This document shows positions 62,603 to 64,000 of a stretch of DNA of 64,000 nt, piece by piece. Position 1 is the stretch's first letter, and each line of letters opens with the position of its first letter. Below the pieces are notes generated by a model. That model was not told the DNA's origin. It saw nothing but the letters and a program-made list of their open reading frames with translations, and made no database searches. The stretch is from Agrobacterium cucumeris. GTDB lineage: Bacteria > Pseudomonadota > Alphaproteobacteria > Rhizobiales > Rhizobiaceae. Made by a program: the position numbers and the translations under genes. The stretch covers positions 1,364,001 through 1,428,000 of the forward strand of contig NZ_CP080388.1 in NCBI RefSeq assembly GCF_030036535.1, written 5' to 3'.

Positions 62603-63149
62603 TATGCTTCACGCAAAACGCAAATCCGTGCTTGAGGATTTCCATGGCGGCTCGCCCTTCGTCTCGTTAAAACCTGCTGCTTCCGCATCACGGCTGTCGC
62701 TGCGCGCACGGGAAAGCGCCGTGCCGGCATTGTCGGAAGCGCTTGGTCTTTCTTTGCCCACGAGCCCGAAAAGCGCCGTTACGTCAGGTCTGCGTTCCGC
62801 TCTCTGGCTCGGCCCGGATGAATGGCTGGTGATCGATCAGGGTGAGAGCGATCTGATGGCCATGCTCTCCGGCGTCTCCGGCCTGTTTTCGGCAACCGAT
62901 GTTTCTCACCGCAATACAGCCGTCATCATCTCCGGTCCCGGCGCGGAAGCCGCACTTAATGCCGGTTGCCCGCAGAATCTTTCGCCTGCAAAATTCCCGG
63001 TCGGGGCCTGCTCACGCACGGTTTTCGGCAAGGCGGAAGTGGTGCTGTTGCGCACGGCGGATGATACGTTCCGGGTGGAATGCTGGCGCTCCTTCGCCGA
63101 TTATGTCGGCGGGCTGCTGCAGGAGGCGGCTGAGGACGTGGTGGTTTAA
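62595..63149 (+). CDS. soxG: Sarcosine oxidase gamma subunit
   Basis: A 184-residue SoxG: LGPDEWLVIDQGESDLMAML, TDVSHRNTAVIISGPGAEAA, and VFGKAEVVLLRTADDTFRVE followed by CWRSFADYVGGLL are family patterns shared with GcvT-like proteins. It completes the operon soxB-ORF-soxD-A-G. The stop overlaps the end of the convergent DUF2332 gene by 4 bases. Confidence 0.92.
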   Translation: MADMLHAKRKSVLEDFHGGSPFVSLKPAASASRLSLRARESAVPALSEALGLSLPTSPKSAVTSGLRSALWLGPDEWLVIDQGESDLMAMLSGVSGLFSATDVSHRNTAVIISGPGAEAALNAGCPQNLSPAKFPVGACSRTVFGKAEVVLLRTADDTFRVECWRSFADYVGGLLQEAAEDVVV

Positions 63150-64000
63150 ATCGACTGGTTTTTCCAGCCGCGCCATTCCACCCATCGCCCATGAAAATCG
63201 GCGCGGCCGATTTCCTGTTTCTCGCCGGTTGGCCAGATTTGCAGGGTAATCGCGGCGCTGCCCGGCGTCTGGTCCGCCTCCATCTGCAGGCGGGCAAGCG
63301 GAGCCTCGGGCGTGGCGCGGGCGCCTGCCTCGGCAATCAAGGCTTCGCCGGCCTGCTTCAAGGCATCCGGCAGATATTGCCAGGCGACGGAATGGTAGAC
63401 GACATGGGTGGCACCCGAATGTGGTGTGGCAAGGCGGCGTTTCAGCCAGTCGATAGCGTCGGCCTTTTCGACGTGCAAGCCGTTCTCCACCGCAATCTGT
63501 AGAGCCGCTGCCGTTCGCTCCAGCCTGTCGGTCTGGTCGGCCCAGACATAGGACATCAACCGCAGGCGATCTTCGGCGGACGACGGATCGAGTGGGTTGA
63601 GATCGCAGCCGGCGCGCTCGATGACCTCAATCCGACGACCGGGCGGCGGAGCGTTTCCGCGCCATTCCGGCGAGAGAAAGACATCCGACGTCTCACCCCA
63701 TGCAAGGTCGCCCAGTCGATACTGGTAACGGTCAAATTGCAGGTTCAGCCCGGCGCTGGCGCCAACTTCTGAAAGCGCCAACGGCTTGCCGGCAAGTGCT
63801 GCAATCGTCAGAAAACCCGGCAGCAGCACTGCGGAACGGCGCACTTCGTTGGTCTGCGGTGGTGATGTCAACCTATCGAGGATAAAGGCCGCGTGAAAGC
63901 GTAACGCATCCTCGCAGGCCTGCCACAACGTATCCTCGTTTTCAGGTGCGATATCGACAAGCGGCGCGATCTTGTCCTCAATGGCAAGTGCATGCAGGGC
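63146..64000 (-). CDS. DUF2332 family protein (5' end beyond window)
   Basis: The frame is open to the right edge, so the start is outside. The visible 280 or so residues contain EVRRSAVLLPGFLTIAALAG, LSEVGASAGLNLQFDRYQYR, ERAGCDLNPLDPSS, SYVWADQTDRLERTAAAL and VVYHSVAWQYLP, a pattern of the DUF2332 family. Parts look like a SAM-binding fold, but function is unknown. It is convergent with the sox operon, overlapping by 4 bases. Confidence 0.82.
   Translation of the reverse strand, partial: ALHALAIEDKIAPLVDIAPENEDTLWQACEDALRFHAAFILDRLTSPPQTNEVRRSAVLLPGFLTIAALAGKPLALSEVGASAGLNLQFDRYQYRLGDLAWGETSDVFLSPEWRGNAPPPGRRIEVIERAGCDLNPLDPSSAEDRLRLMSYVWADQTDRLERTAAALQIAVENGLHVEKADAIDWLKRRLATPHSGATHVVYHSVAWQYLPDALKQAGEALIAEAGARATPEAPLARLQMEADQTPGSAAITLQIWPTGEKQEIGRADFHGRWVEWRGWKNQSI

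Overview
The window reads as a continuous stretch of a high-GC alphaproteobacterial chromosome of the Rhizobiaceae, most likely Agrobacterium (inference). The main reasons are a succinoglycan (exo) cluster laid out like that of Agrobacterium and Sinorhizobium, rhizobial uncharacterised families (DUF992, DUF1612/RHE_PE00001, a SyrA-like membrane protein, a DUF6074-like protein), a heterotetrameric sarcosine oxidase operon, and rhizobial-type palindromic intergenic elements. I see no tRNA, rRNA, insertion sequence, prophage block or CRISPR array. Genes are dense and often overlap by 1-8 bases.

Left part (1-10 kb): the 5' part of an inositol 2-dehydrogenase gene with a GGAA-N6-TTCC operator, a class III adenylate cyclase, a small HTH protein, a DUF1612 protein, an alpha-ketoglutarate-type permease, a pmrCAB-like set (phosphoethanolamine transferase, response regulator, histidine kinase), and an orphan protein like the gene transfer agent spike base. 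From 10 to 17 kb a LysR regulator is divergent from a four-gene hydroxamate siderophore uptake operon (TonB receptor, FhuD, FhuB, FhuC).

Middle (17-40 kb): a secreted DUF992 protein, cytochrome c, RecX, and a five-gene sugar module (binding protein, ATPase, two permeases, SMP-30 lactonase) divergent from a soluble GAF histidine kinase and a LuxR-type regulator. Then come topoisomerase IB, a PQQ sugar dehydrogenase, RNA-modification genes (rsmJ, rluA), a YigZ protein, a flavoprotein, a glycine betaine ABC transporter, a 991-residue hybrid sensor kinase and a hydroxyacid dehydrogenase.

Exo cluster (40.1-55.4 kb): a likely operon exoH-K-L-A-M-O-N-P and exoT on the minus strand, exoW-V on the plus strand, exoU and a SyrA-like gene on the minus strand. 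Together they supply UDP-glucose, six glucosyltransferases, succinyl and pyruvyl decoration, flippase, chain-length kinase and a processing glycanase. The initiating and polymerising genes (exoY, F, Q, X, Z, B) are not here. Palindromic mosaic elements lie beyond exoP and between exoV and exoU.

Right part (55.7-64 kb): a small DUF6074-like gene, a TPR lipoprotein, rpsU, the sarcosine oxidase operon soxB-(extra exported protein)-soxD-soxA-soxG, and a DUF2332 gene cut by the right edge. The least explained items are the extra ORF inside the sox operon, the orphan spike-base gene, the sugar transporter/two-component module with its 16-bp dyad, and several strong intergenic hairpins. I did not find a clearly new multi-gene system.
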